64,000 nucleotides of DNA from positions 62,001-126,000 of the forward strand of contig CAIUGM010000040.1 in NCBI GenBank assembly GCA_903898675.1, written 5' to 3'. Of this stretch, positions 1 to 13,979 are shown piece by piece; position 1 is the first letter of the stretch; each line of letters begins with the position of its first letter. Position numbers and translations under genes: made by a program. The notes under the pieces were generated by a model, which worked only from the letters and a program-made list of their open reading frames with translations, searched no databases and was not told the origin of the DNA. This DNA comes from an uncultured Verrucomicrobiota bacterium. GTDB taxonomy: Bacteria; Verrucomicrobiota; Verrucomicrobiia; Opitutales; Opitutaceae.

Positions 1-1
1 C

Positions 2-2218
2 GCCGCGCCGCTCTCGGCCGGGGAAATCGCGGCGCAATTCCTCAAGATCGGCCGGCAGCTGGTCCTGCAGGTGCACCAGTTTGACGCCTTCGAGGATCCC
101 GCCCTGGAGCTGCGGCTCGAAAGCCAGGCCGGCATCGGCAACCTGGCCACCCTGCTCTTCACCGCCCGGTCCGCCCAGAAACCCTGGGACCAGCCGCTCA
201 CGCTCGGCGAGCTGGCCGCGACGGGGATCGTCCGGCTCGACGGCGAGGGCGACCGGAACGTGCACCTGCAGGTCGCACTGCGCAACGGCAGCTATGAGGG
301 CGGATACAGTGCGCAAAACATCCGGGCCCGGCTCACGGTCCGGGGCTCCCTCGACAAACTGCCCTTCCGGCCGGTCGAGGCGCTGGTGACCGCGGGCGCC
401 CTCGGCGCCGACGAGGAGACGGCGCTGGCTCCCGTGATCCGGGCCGAACTGGCCGGCTGGCCGGAGATTCGCGCCACCGTGGCAACCCAGATCAACGGGG
501 AATTTCTCGCGGCGCAGGTCACCGCCCAGCTCAAGGAGGCGAGCGCCCGGATCCGGGCCCAGGGCCGCGGTTCCCCGGAGTTCATCAACCGCGTGCTCGC
601 CCGGCATACGCCGCGGGCGGCGCCGTATTTCATCTTCGGCGACCCGATCGAATTCACCGCCGAGGCCGTGCTCGGGCGCGGCTGGCAGTTCGAGCGGCTG
701 GCCGCGCGCGTGACCGGCGGCCGGCTGGACTCGCACGGCGTCAAGATCAGCTCCCTGCGCGGCCGCATCGACATCGTCGGCACCAGTTTCCTCGCCCACG
801 ACGCGCGCGTGAACCTCGGCGAAAATTACGGCGAGGGTTCCTACTGGATGGATTTCGCCACACTCGACTACCGCATGCTGCTGAACGGCCGGCTCCGGCC
901 GGTGGAGATCAACGGGTGGTTCCGCGGCGACTGGTGGCGCGACTTCTGGAACGATCACTTCACCTTCCCGACCGGCCTGCCCGAGGCCGACGTGGACGTG
1001 CTCGGCTGCTGGAAGGACCCGGTGCGCACGGAGTACTTCGGCTGGGCCACGGCGCCGGGCGTGCGGGTGCTGGGCGGCGACTTTGAGCAGGCGCACGCGC
1101 TGATCTACCTGCGGCCCAATTTCACCCACGGCCTCGACCTGGGGGCGGAGCGCGCGGGCGGCACTCAGCGCGTGAGCGGCACGTTCAAGCGCCTGACCGA
1201 GGCGGTCTCCCACGAGACCAACCGGCTGGAATTTGACCTCACCTCGAACGTGGAGCCCGCGATCTACAGCAAGATGTCCGCCGGCAAGGCGGACGGCCTG
1301 CTCGGCAGCTTTCAATTTTCCCAGCCGCCGCACGTGCACGCCGCGGGCTCCATCGACGGCAAATGGCCGGCCGCCGCGGGGAATTACACCTTCAACGGCC
1401 GGACGGAGGGCGGATTCCACTACTTCGGTTTCCCAATCGAAAGCGCGCAGGTTTCCGGCGGGGTGACCGGCGATGACGTGCGGCTCGATGACATCGATGT
1501 CGCGGTCGCAGGCGGCCGGGGCCGGGGCAAGGCGTCGATGACGGGGCCGGCCGAGGCCCGCCGCCTGGGTTTCGATGTCTATGTCAACGGCGCGGACCTC
1601 GCCCGCGGCATCCGCGCACTCGAGGAATATCAGGCGACCCGGACCGGCCAGAAGGCCACGTCGGTCGTCGAAAGCAAATTCATGAAGCGCGCCTCCGGCG
1701 GCCGGGTGGACGCCGCACTGTCCGCATCGGGCACCCCCGGCGACCTGGCGACCTTCACCGGCAACGGCAACGCGGCGCTGACCGGCGCCGAGCTGGGCGA
1801 GATCCACCTCTTCGGCCTGCTCTCCCAGGCGCTGAGCGGACTTTCCCTGAACTTCAGTTCCCTGAAGCTCGATGCGGCGCGGACCAGTTTCAAGCTGGAC
1901 GCCGGCCGCCTGGTGTTCCCCGACCTGCGGATCACGGGGCCGAGTGCGGTGATCGATGCGCGCGGCGACTTTGTGTTTGCGACCAGCATGCTGGATTTCA
2001 CCGCCAAGTTCCGGCCCTTCGAGGAGAACCGCAACCTGCTCACCGCGGCGCTCGGCATCGTGATCAAGCCCATCACGAGCATCCTCGAATTGAAACTGAC
2101 CGGCCCGATCAGCAAGCCCGACTGGTCGGTATCCGTCGGCCAGTCCGCGCCCCGCCCTGAGATCACCCCGGCGACGGGCCAGCCCACCCCTCCGGTGGCT
2201 ACGCCGGACCCGAAGTAA
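2..2218 (+). CDS. AsmA-like C-terminal domain protein (5' truncated)
   Basis: The reading frame is open from the left edge of the window, so the true start lies upstream; the first in-frame start inside the window (GTG at 71) is probably internal. The product is a long, beta-rich, repeat-like protein without membrane segments in the visible part. Its C-terminal third (around 1740-2130) has the pattern of the AsmA/TamB-like C-terminal region: a glycine-rich strand series, then a segment ending in LTGPISKPDWSV, followed by a proline-rich tail. Family members are anchored in the inner membrane and span the periplasm, and several are implicated in lipid traffic to the outer membrane. That role here is inference from family resemblance only. 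It is followed by a hairpin element and then an unrelated kinase gene. Confidence 0.75.
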   Translation, partial: AAPLSAGEIAAQFLKIGRQLVLQVHQFDAFEDPALELRLESQAGIGNLATLLFTARSAQKPWDQPLTLGELAATGIVRLDGEGDRNVHLQVALRNGSYEGGYSAQNIRARLTVRGSLDKLPFRPVEALVTAGALGADEETALAPVIRAELAGWPEIRATVATQINGEFLAAQVTAQLKEASARIRAQGRGSPEFINRVLARHTPRAAPYFIFGDPIEFTAEAVLGRGWQFERLAARVTGGRLDSHGVKISSLRGRIDIVGTSFLAHDARVNLGENYGEGSYWMDFATLDYRMLLNGRLRPVEINGWFRGDWWRDFWNDHFTFPTGLPEADVDVLGCWKDPVRTEYFGWATAPGVRVLGGDFEQAHALIYLRPNFTHGLDLGAERAGGTQRVSGTFKRLTEAVSHETNRLEFDLTSNVEPAIYSKMSAGKADGLLGSFQFSQPPHVHAAGSIDGKWPAAAGNYTFNGRTEGGFHYFGFPIESAQVSGGVTGDDVRLDDIDVAVAGGRGRGKASMTGPAEARRLGFDVYVNGADLARGIRALEEYQATRTGQKATSVVESKFMKRASGGRVDAALSASGTPGDLATFTGNGNAALTGAELGEIHLFGLLSQALSGLSLNFSSLKLDAARTSFKLDAGRLVFPDLRITGPSAVIDARGDFVFATSMLDFTAKFRPFEENRNLLTAALGIVIKPITSILELKLTGPISKPDWSVSVGQSAPRPEITPATGQPTPPVATPDPK

Positions 2219-2244
2219 TCAAGGCCGGCTCTTCCCGTTTTTTC

Positions 2245-2317
2245 GTAGGGGCGCAGACTTGCTGCGCCCTTCGAGAGCGGCGTCACGGTCGAGGGCGCAG
2301 CGAGTCTGCGCCCCTAC
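2245..2317. repeat. Nested inverted repeat downstream of the AsmA-like gene
   Basis: Two arms (2245-2274 and 2289-2317) are reverse complements of each other with one substitution and one extra base, separated by 14 bp. Each arm also folds on itself: GGGCGCAG, a 5-nt loop, then CTGCGCCC. This is a REP/BIME-like arrangement rather than a simple terminator; no T-run follows. It could still end the upstream transcript. Confidence 0.75.
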
Positions 2318-2416
2318 CATCGGACGGATTGCCACTTGCCGAGCACCCATAGGTAAAATCCCCTAAATGTGCATTGCCATGGTTATGCCTCCGTCTAACA
2401 ACTAGCGGGCAGCGGC

Positions 2417-6364
<3,948 letters not shown>

Positions 6365-6519
6365 TGCCGTTTCGCCCTGGAATTGTTGAGTGTGGCATCG
6401 GGCTGCCGTACGCTTGGCTCTGGTGGGACGGGACGCCTGCTGCCACCCCGGGAGACCGGAACGGAAATCTAAAATTACTTTAGGATTTTCTCCACTCCCT
6501 GGGCGCGCACACTCCACCC

Positions 6520-7857
6520 ATGCAATTCCTCCGCCGCTTGCTGGTCGCACTGTTCGCCGGTGCCTGCCTTATCACCCTCAACGCCAAAATCACCGCCCTC
6601 GTCGGCGGCCGCCTGATCGACGGTTGGGGTGGCGCCCCCGTCAACAACAGCGTCGTCCTCATCGAGGGCGAGCGCATCAAGGCGGTCGGCACCACCGAGA
6701 CGCTGCCCGTGCCCGCCGGGGCCGAGGTCGTCGACTGCCGCGGCATGTCGCTGCTCCCCGGCCTGTGGGACTGCCACGTCCACACCATGCTGCTCGGTCA
6801 CTCGGACTACGACCACTGGGACAAGGCCTACCCCGCCCGGCTCGAGAAGGAGATCATGCCCGCCGCCGCGCACCAGTTGCTCAACGCCGGCGTCACCAGC
6901 GCCATCGACCTCGGCGCCCCGCTGGAGGCCAGCATCAATGTCCGCAACCGGATCGCCAGGGGCGAGATTCCCGGCCCCACCCTTTATGTTTCCGGCCCCT
7001 TCATCCAGCACGAGCCGTATCCGGGCACCGAGGCCTTCCGCTGGGGCGTGCATGGCGCCGCCGACGCCCGGGCCAAGGTGAAGCAACTCGCCGACGCCGG
7101 CGTCAATGTCGTCAAGCTGATCGACCAGGACCAGATGACGGAGGAGGAAATCGAGGCCGTGGTCACCGAGGCCCATGCGCACAAGCTCCCCGTGATCGCG
7201 CACGCCCACCGCCCCAACGAAATCCGGCTCGGCCTCAAGTACGGGGTCGACCGCTTCGAGCACACCGGCCTCGCGACGGCCCCGGAATACCCGGCCGACA
7301 TCATGCAGCTGATCCAGGAGCGCACCGCCAAGATGTCACTCGGGCCGATGTACTGGTGCCCGACGATCGAGGGTTTCTTCAACTACGAGTACCAGGTCGG
7401 CAACCCGATGCACATTGAGGACACCGGCTGGCAGCTCGACGTCCCCGCCGACATCGTGGCGGACATCCAGGCCTCCCTCCACCACCCCGGCTGGCTCGCC
7501 TACTACCAGATCACGCCGCTCCGCGCCAAGACCAGCGCCGCCAAGTTCGCCCAGTTGCAGAAGACCGGCCTCGTCCTGCTCATCGGCACCGACTCCGGCA
7601 TCCCGATGAAATTCCACAACCAGTCGACCTGGCGCGAACTCGACATCTGGGTCAACCGGCTCGGCGTCGACTCCATGACCGCCATCCGCGCCGCCACCTA
7701 CTGGCCGGCCGTCTCCATGAAGGTCGCCAACGACTACGGCACGGTCTCCGATGGCAAGTATGCCGACATCATCGCCGTGAAGGGCGACGTCCTCCGCTAC
7801 ATCGACCTGCTCCAGCGCGTCGACATCGTCATCAAGCACGGCCAGCGGGTGAAGTGA
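6520..7857 (+). CDS. Secreted amidohydrolase (imidazolonepropionase-like)
   Basis: A 445-aa metal-dependent hydrolase of the amidohydrolase superfamily. Residues 1-22 form a signal peptide (hydrophobic LLVALFAGACLITL). The mature part starts with the small beta domain (GGRLIDGWGG), then has the HxH motif (CHVHTM, His86 and His88), a candidate carboxylated lysine (Lys199 in VVKLID), His228/His230 in AHAHRP, His248 in FEHTG and Asp358 in GTDSG. Together these make a complete metal site. The enzyme probably cleaves a C-N bond in the periplasm; relatives include prolidase-like and imidazolonepropionase-like enzymes, and the substrate cannot be read from sequence. It is a stand-alone gene, convergent with the sulfatase-like gene 52 bp downstream. 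Confidence 0.85.
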   Translation: MQFLRRLLVALFAGACLITLNAKITALVGGRLIDGWGGAPVNNSVVLIEGERIKAVGTTETLPVPAGAEVVDCRGMSLLPGLWDCHVHTMLLGHSDYDHWDKAYPARLEKEIMPAAAHQLLNAGVTSAIDLGAPLEASINVRNRIARGEIPGPTLYVSGPFIQHEPYPGTEAFRWGVHGAADARAKVKQLADAGVNVVKLIDQDQMTEEEIEAVVTEAHAHKLPVIAHAHRPNEIRLGLKYGVDRFEHTGLATAPEYPADIMQLIQERTAKMSLGPMYWCPTIEGFFNYEYQVGNPMHIEDTGWQLDVPADIVADIQASLHHPGWLAYYQITPLRAKTSAAKFAQLQKTGLVLLIGTDSGIPMKFHNQSTWRELDIWVNRLGVDSMTAIRAATYWPAVSMKVANDYGTVSDGKYADIIAVKGDVLRYIDLLQRVDIVIKHGQRVK

Positions 7858-7909
7858 AACGGGGGAATCAGGCCGGCCGATCGGTTCCACCTTCCCTGAG
7901 TCCCACCTT

Positions 7910-9142
7910 TCAAAGCAACCGCGTTAATTCCTCGATCTCCCCTCGCCTCGCCGGATCGCCGGCGAGGTTTTTCATTTCCAACGGATCGCGCTCGAGGTCG
8001 AAATAGAGCCACGGGCTGCCGTCGGCATTTAAGACCAGCTTGTGCTTCGCCGAGCGGAATCCGCGCCAGGCCCGGTCGCACTGCAACGGAATCGCCGTCG
8101 CCACGGGCATGGAGATGGCCGCGCTGTCGCGTTTGTTATGCCACTCCCGGCCCTCCGCCCAGGCGACCGCCATGTGCGGCAGGTCGACGAGGCTCACGGG
8201 ACTCTGGCTGATCGCTCCCTGCTCCTTGCTCCCGGCCTCCTGCTTCTTGCGGATCAGCAGCGGCACGCGCACCGATTCCTCGTACGGCCATGCCTTGCGG
8301 AACACCCCGTGCGCCCCGTGCATGTCGCCGTGCACCGACGTGAAGACCACGATGGTGCCGGTCAGGTCGATTTCCAGCAACAGGCGGCCGATGGCGCGAT
8401 CCGTGGCCTCGATGTGCGCGTAGTAGCCCGCCAGTTCCTCGCGGGCCTTCCGCTCGACGTCCCCGCCGCGGGGCACGTTGGCCGGTAGGATGACTTCCGC
8501 GGGCTTCACCTCGGCGACATGGGGCGCCGGCGCATGGTACGGTGGATGCGGCGACTCCAGGCTGACCATACAGAAGGAAGGCGGCCCGCCTGTTTCTCTC
8601 CTTGCTCCCTGTTCCCTGCTCCATGCTCCGGCTCTTTGGACGACCACGTCCGCCTGGTAACCCTTGAAATGCGTGGGCTTGGGCAGCCGCGTGCCGTGCA
8701 GCCACGGATCATTGAGGAGAAAGCCGCCCTCGAATCCCTCCCACAGCCCGAAACCGCCGCGGTTGGCGGGCGGGACGATCATCTTGGCGTGCGCCTCACC
8801 GACCAACGGCGCCGTGCGGTCCCGCGCCGCGAGGTGCCACTTGCCGAAGTAGGCGGTGGCGTAACCCCGGTCACCCAGCGCGTGAGCGACGGTGCGGGCA
8901 TCCGCCGGCAGCGGATCCCAGTAATCGTTCACGCCGCTCTCCGGCGCCAGCTTGCCGGTCAGCAGGGCGGCCCGGGCCTGCGGGCCGAGCGGATGCGGCG
9001 TCACCGCCTGGGCGTAATTGACCGACTCGGCCGCCAGCCCGTCGAGCCAGGGCGTGCGGGCGTTCCGGTCCCCGGCATAACCCGTGGCCGACGCCCGCCA
9101 TTGGGTCGTGACGATCCAGAGAATATTCGGCCGGCCGGTCAT
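7910..9142 (-). CDS. Sulfatase-fold protein, catalytic residues lost
   Basis: A 410-aa member of the sulfatase/alkaline phosphatase superfamily: N-terminal RPNILWI strand, FGKWHL (Lys101, His103), ESPHPPY and the helix around AHIEATDRAIG are all present. The active site is not. The CxPSR box that carries the formylglycine Cys/Ser reads PLGPQAR (residues 51-57, Gly at the nucleophile position). The metal-binding Asp of the usual TDQ motif is Thr13. FTSDHGD has become FTSVHGD (Val270). No signal peptide is visible. The protein also carries two low-complexity inserts (about residues 168-184 and 298-311) encoded by repeats described separately. It is probably catalytically dead as a sulfatase; a binding role or gene decay are both possible. 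It starts at an ATG and stands alone. Confidence 0.8.
   Translation of the reverse strand: MTGRPNILWIVTTQWRASATGYAGDRNARTPWLDGLAAESVNYAQAVTPHPLGPQARAALLTGKLAPESGVNDYWDPLPADARTVAHALGDRGYATAYFGKWHLAARDRTAPLVGEAHAKMIVPPANRGGFGLWEGFEGGFLLNDPWLHGTRLPKPTHFKGYQADVVVQRAGAWSREQGARRETGGPPSFCMVSLESPHPPYHAPAPHVAEVKPAEVILPANVPRGGDVERKAREELAGYYAHIEATDRAIGRLLLEIDLTGTIVVFTSVHGDMHGAHGVFRKAWPYEESVRVPLLIRKKQEAGSKEQGAISQSPVSLVDLPHMAVAWAEGREWHNKRDSAAISMPVATAIPLQCDRAWRGFRSAKHKLVLNADGSPWLYFDLERDPLEMKNLAGDPARRGEIEELTRLL
8213..8251. repeat. CT-rich repeat inside the sulfatase-like coding region (copy 1)
   Basis: A run of CTCC(C/T)TGCTCC-type units lies in frame within the sulfatase-like gene and encodes a hydrophilic insert (KKQEAGSKEQGA). 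It resembles the copy at 8591-8639 and, more loosely, the GA/CT-rich arms in intergenic regions at 42.8-48.2 kb. Confidence 0.6.
8591..8639. repeat. CT-rich repeat inside the sulfatase-like coding region (copy 2)
   Basis: Repeated CTCC.TGCTCC/GTTCCCTGCTCC units are read in frame as a hydrophilic, arginine/glutamate-rich stretch (SREQGARRETGG). It is the same type of repeat as 8213-8251. Canonical sulfatases have no counterpart I recognise at this point. Confidence 0.6.
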
Positions 9143-9208
9143 GCCCCTTCACAGTGGGCAGGACGGGACGGCAGGCAACCTTCCAGCGGATGAAATCAGT
9201 GGCGCAGC

Positions 9209-10819
9209 TCAGCGCCAGAAGCTGTCGTCACCCTGCTCCGGACCAGTCGGCGCCGGCGCCGGCGCGGCGGCATGAATCGTCTTGGCGCGAACCGTTCGCG
9301 GGGCGACAACCGGGCGGCGTTTGACCGGCTCGGCGACCGGGCGGGCCACGGGACGACCGGCTCCGGTGAAAACATTGAGCTGCTCGACCGCCTCGCGCAG
9401 CTGGGTGGACTGCGCCGAAAGCTCGGTCGCGGCGCTCGCCGATTCCTCGGCCCCGGCGGCATTGGACTGGGTGACCTTGTCCATTTCCGACATGGCCTTG
9501 GTGATCTGCTCGATCCCCTGCGACTGCTCGCCGGAGGACGTGGCGATCTCGGCGACCAGCGAATCCATCTTGCGCACCTGGTCCACAATCTGGTCCAGCA
9601 TGCCGGCGACCTCGACGCTGGTGTTGGCGCCCTCGTTGCTCTTGTTGAGGGCGACCTCGATCTTGTTGGCGGTCTCGCGGGCGGCGGCCGCGGAACGCTG
9701 CGCGAGCGCACGGACCTCCTCGGCGACGACCGCAAAGCCGGCGCCGGCCTCGCCGGCGCGGGCGGCCTCCACGGCGGCATTCAGCGCGAGGATGTTGGTC
9801 TGGAAGGCGATCTCATCGATCGTCTTGATGATCTTGGAAATCTCGGCGCTGGAGGACTTGATGCCGTCCATCGCGGCCGTCATGCGCTGCATGCCCTGGG
9901 TGCCGTTCTCCACGGCGGTCCGCGTCTGGCCGGCGATCTGCTTCGCATTCTGGGCGGCCTCGGCGTTGCGCCGGGTCATGCCCGCCATCTCCTCGAGCGA
10001 GGCGCTGGTCTCCTCCAGCGAGGCGGCCTGCTGGCTGGCGCCGTCGGCCAGCTGCGTGCTCGTCGCGGTGAAGCTGCCGGCCTTGCTGAAAATCTCCACG
10101 GCCGCCTCGGAGAGGGTGCCGGAAATGTTGCCCAAATTGCGGCTGATGCGGAAGGACAGCCACTGGACAAACCCGACGGACAGCAGCGCGAGGCCGGCGA
10201 TGACCGAGCCCAGCACGAGCGTGATCCGGAGGTTGCGGTCCAGGATACCCTGCGTGGCCTCGCCGTTCCGGTTGGATAGATCAAAGACAAAGCGGCTCAG
10301 CGCGGTGAGGGCGGTCTCGATCGCCGCGTAATTTTTCGCCACATCGCCGTCGAGGGTCTTCATCGCCTCCTCAAATTCGTTCGCCTTGAGGGATTTTTGC
10401 AGCCGGGCGATCGACTCGTCGTACGTCTTCAAGGCCGCGGCGATTTTCTCCTGCAGCGCGCGGGCATCGGCGGAATCAAGCCCGCGCGCCAGCTCAGCCG
10501 CGTGCACGTCGATGTCCTTCCGGTAGGCCGCGGCGGCGGCGAGCTTCCTCGCCTGCGTCTCCTCATCCCGCCCGGTGACGTATTCCAGGTTGGCCACGTT
10601 GTACTTGAGCGTGGACTCCTGGAGGCCGGCGAGGGACTCGAGCGCCGGCAGGAGCCGCTCGCTCAACTCGGCACTGCGGGCGGTGCCCGTCTTCGAGAGC
10701 TGGAAGGAGGTCGCCCCCAGCACCACGATGAGGATGGCGAGGAAGACGAACCCCAGCATGACGCCGAGGAAGGCGCCCTTGAGGTTGAGACTAGACTTGC
10801 GGGAAGACGGTCCGGACAT
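9209..10819 (-). CDS. Methyl-accepting chemotaxis protein
   Basis: A 536-aa chemoreceptor. The N-terminal cytoplasmic stub is followed by a membrane segment (about residues 15-40, MLGFVFLAILIVVLGA), a periplasmic four-helix-bundle-type ligand domain of about 155 residues, a second membrane segment and a long coiled-coil signalling domain. The hairpin tip reads DEIAFQTNILALNAAVEAAR, the CheA/CheW-binding motif. The C-terminus is proline/alanine-rich and lacks the pentapeptide methylation tether. I prefer ATG 10819 because the in-frame extension to 10885 has no transmembrane or signal character. It is the last gene of an operon with a phosphate-binding-like protein and a porin, so it may report on the solute those proteins handle; that is inference. 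Confidence 0.88.
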   Translation of the reverse strand: MSGPSSRKSSLNLKGAFLGVMLGFVFLAILIVVLGATSFQLSKTGTARSAELSERLLPALESLAGLQESTLKYNVANLEYVTGRDEETQARKLAAAAAYRKDIDVHAAELARGLDSADARALQEKIAAALKTYDESIARLQKSLKANEFEEAMKTLDGDVAKNYAAIETALTALSRFVFDLSNRNGEATQGILDRNLRITLVLGSVIAGLALLSVGFVQWLSFRISRNLGNISGTLSEAAVEIFSKAGSFTATSTQLADGASQQAASLEETSASLEEMAGMTRRNAEAAQNAKQIAGQTRTAVENGTQGMQRMTAAMDGIKSSSAEISKIIKTIDEIAFQTNILALNAAVEAARAGEAGAGFAVVAEEVRALAQRSAAAARETANKIEVALNKSNEGANTSVEVAGMLDQIVDQVRKMDSLVAEIATSSGEQSQGIEQITKAMSEMDKVTQSNAAGAEESASAATELSAQSTQLREAVEQLNVFTGAGRPVARPVAEPVKRRPVVAPRTVRAKTIHAAAPAPAPTGPEQGDDSFWR

Positions 10820-10896
10820 GAGCAAAAGGATTTCCGGGCCGAGCGGCCCGGAGGTTAAGAGGATGGATTGGGCAGAACGGGACAAAAATGCGCGGC

Positions 10897-11325
10897 TTAC
10901 GGCGCGGGAGTCAGCACCACCACGGAGGTGTCGGCGTTGGCACTGTCGATGAAACCGATGGCACCGGGTGTCTCGGCGACAAACTTCCGCAGATCCTCTT
11001 CCTTCTCGAAGGACTTGGGAGCCGTGCCGCCGCCGGTCATGGCCAGGCGGCGCCAGTGGTTGTTGAAGGCGCTGACGGACATATCGACTGCGCCCTTGAG
11101 GAACTCCTCGGCGACGGGACCGCCCTTGAGGACAGCGAGAGTGATGCGGCCGGCGCCGTCCCAGGCGACCTTCTTCCCAAGAAAGATGGACTTGAGCGAA
11201 GTGGCGTCGATTTTTTCACCTGCAACGTTCTTGTTGCCGATCAGCGACGGGCCCGCGAAAGCCTGCAATGCAGCCAGCAGAACGAACGCAGCACCGCCAA
11301 TTATACGAAAAATACGGGTTTTCAT
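10897..11325 (-). CDS. Small PstS-like periplasmic binding protein
   Basis: A 142-aa secreted protein with a signal peptide (cleavage near AFAG, about residue 25). The mature part follows the pattern of short phosphate-ABC-type substrate-binding domains: an opening with LKSIFLGKK..W.GAGRITL, a middle helix with FNNHWRRLAMTGGG, and a terminal GAIGFIDS motif near the hinge. At about 117 mature residues it is roughly half of a full PstS, so it is a single-domain relative. No ABC permease or ATPase lies next to it. It sits 20 bp downstream of the porin gene and upstream of the chemoreceptor gene on the same strand, which points to solute capture feeding a sensor rather than a transporter. Confidence 0.75.
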   Translation of the reverse strand: MKTRIFRIIGGAAFVLLAALQAFAGPSLIGNKNVAGEKIDATSLKSIFLGKKVAWDGAGRITLAVLKGGPVAEEFLKGAVDMSVSAFNNHWRRLAMTGGGTAPKSFEKEEDLRKFVAETPGAIGFIDSANADTSVVVLTPAP

Positions 11326-11345
11326 GATGGTAGGACTGGCAGGCG

Positions 11346-12551
11346 TTAGAAGCTCAGGGTGGTCTTCACCGCAAAAAGAGTTGAACTCTCCTTCGGCGAA
11401 GGATTCGTCGTGCGCACCGTATCAAACACCTGGTAGGTGCCCTCGATCCGATGGGCCTCGATCTTGAAGAGCACGTGCTCGGTCAGATCGTACCGCAGGC
11501 TCGCCGCCAGATCGTGCTGATAACTGTGGTAGCCATTTGAAGTGTAACGATCCTTCAAGTCACCATAGTAGGCGCCGACTTCAAACTTGTCGTTCAGACG
11601 ACGGGAGGCTGAGACGTACCAAGCTTCCGTGCCGTACTTGCCCTTACTCGCGGGGGCAATCGGGATTTGGAAGTCATAGTCGCCACCGGTAGTCTGGTAC
11701 TCGGCCGCAAACACCCAGCTCTTCCATTGGTATTCGGCGGAGGCCGTATTGTAGGACAAACGGGGAAAATTAAAGTGCAGGTTGACGACCGGATACTGCG
11801 CAAAGGGACCATCCGACGCCAGATTCGTAAAGAACGAGTAGGAATAAACGAAACGCAGGCCGCTGACGGGGGTGTTCCACGTGAGCTGGCCACCGGTGAC
11901 GGACTTGATGTTGATGCTCGCGACGCCCGGAGCCGCATACAGGCCGCCGCTGTCGTTGTAGAATTCCGAGACACCTTTCTGGGGGCTAACGGGGATTTTG
12001 CCGTAGAAGAATTTATAGTCGATCGAACTTTTCGCGACGTTCCAAGACCCATAAATCATGGCCCCATCGAACGAGGCCGAGAAATCGCGGAGAACCGGAC
12101 TGTAAACGGCATTCGGCAGGAACACATAGGGACGGACCACATCAAGATCGAGTGCCTCGCCGTAGAGGCCCTTGGGGTATTTGACGCGGCCGAGCCGGAC
12201 GCCAAACAGTGGGTTGAAGTTATAGTCCAGCTGGGCCCAGTCGAGAATCACCTTGTCTTCACCCAGCGCGCCAAGGCGCTGCGCGAAGGCCTGGGCGCCA
12301 ATCCGCGCGTGGGAACCGAGTGTTGTGGAGACGTTGACCGCCATCTCGCGAAAATCAAAGGTGCCACCCTTGTCCTGGGCCGGATAATTGTTGTCGGAGT
12401 TGTAGAGCCAGCCTTGGCTGAAGAACCCGCCAATCTGGACATTACTGTCCCCGATCGGAACTGCGCCGCGGGCCAGACCGGCGAGCGCGGCTGATAGTAA
12501 AAAGGCGGAGACAGCGCGGCCCCGGCCGAGTGAAGAGCTGATTTTATTCAT
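11346..12551 (-). CDS. Outer-membrane porin-like beta-barrel
   Basis: A 401-aa protein with a signal peptide (cleavage after LAGLARGA, about residue 29). Alternating aromatic/polar strands run throughout, and the C-terminus ends VKTTLSF, a terminal phenylalanine typical of BamA-assembled barrels. Strand pairs such as GVRLGRVKYPKGLYGE resemble phosphate/anion-type porins found beside PstS-like proteins, but specificity cannot be read from sequence. GC content is noticeably lower than in the neighbours, as expected for an aromatic/Asn-rich barrel. It is the first gene of the porin, binding protein, chemoreceptor operon. Confidence 0.8.
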   Translation of the reverse strand: MNKISSSLGRGRAVSAFLLSAALAGLARGAVPIGDSNVQIGGFFSQGWLYNSDNNYPAQDKGGTFDFREMAVNVSTTLGSHARIGAQAFAQRLGALGEDKVILDWAQLDYNFNPLFGVRLGRVKYPKGLYGEALDLDVVRPYVFLPNAVYSPVLRDFSASFDGAMIYGSWNVAKSSIDYKFFYGKIPVSPQKGVSEFYNDSGGLYAAPGVASINIKSVTGGQLTWNTPVSGLRFVYSYSFFTNLASDGPFAQYPVVNLHFNFPRLSYNTASAEYQWKSWVFAAEYQTTGGDYDFQIPIAPASKGKYGTEAWYVSASRRLNDKFEVGAYYGDLKDRYTSNGYHSYQHDLAASLRYDLTEHVLFKIEAHRIEGTYQVFDTVRTTNPSPKESSTLFAVKTTLSF

Positions 12552-12605
12552 ACTCGCCTACTATCGGCAAGCAGGTGTTCTCCCTTAGCAGATTCTCGCC
12601 ATAGC

Positions 12606-12621
12606 AGGCTGCGCGCAGCCT
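12606..12621. promoter_or_regulatory. Perfect 16-bp palindrome upstream of the porin gene
   Basis: AGGCTGCG followed directly by CGCAGCCT, 55 bp upstream of the porin start. It could be an operator or a 5'-UTR hairpin; no regulator gene is adjacent. Confidence 0.35.
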
Positions 12622-12683
12622 TTGTTCATTTAAGCCTAAAGAAGCGGCGGGGCCGTCCGTAGGAAAAGGGTCGTGTCCCGTGG

Positions 12684-12708
12684 AAAAAACGCCGGGGGCG
12701 GTCCCGGG
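12684..12708 (-). terminator. Rho-independent terminator after the ABC permease operon
   Basis: On the minus strand, CCGGG, a 6-nt loop and CCCGG are followed by CG and six T residues. It lies 18 bp beyond the stop of the last permease gene, the expected position for ending the adaptor-ATPase-permease operon. Confidence 0.6.
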
Positions 12709-12725
12709 TTGCACCCTGCCGAGTC

Positions 12726-13970
<1,245 letters not shown>

Positions 13971-13979
13971 GGCGGGATC

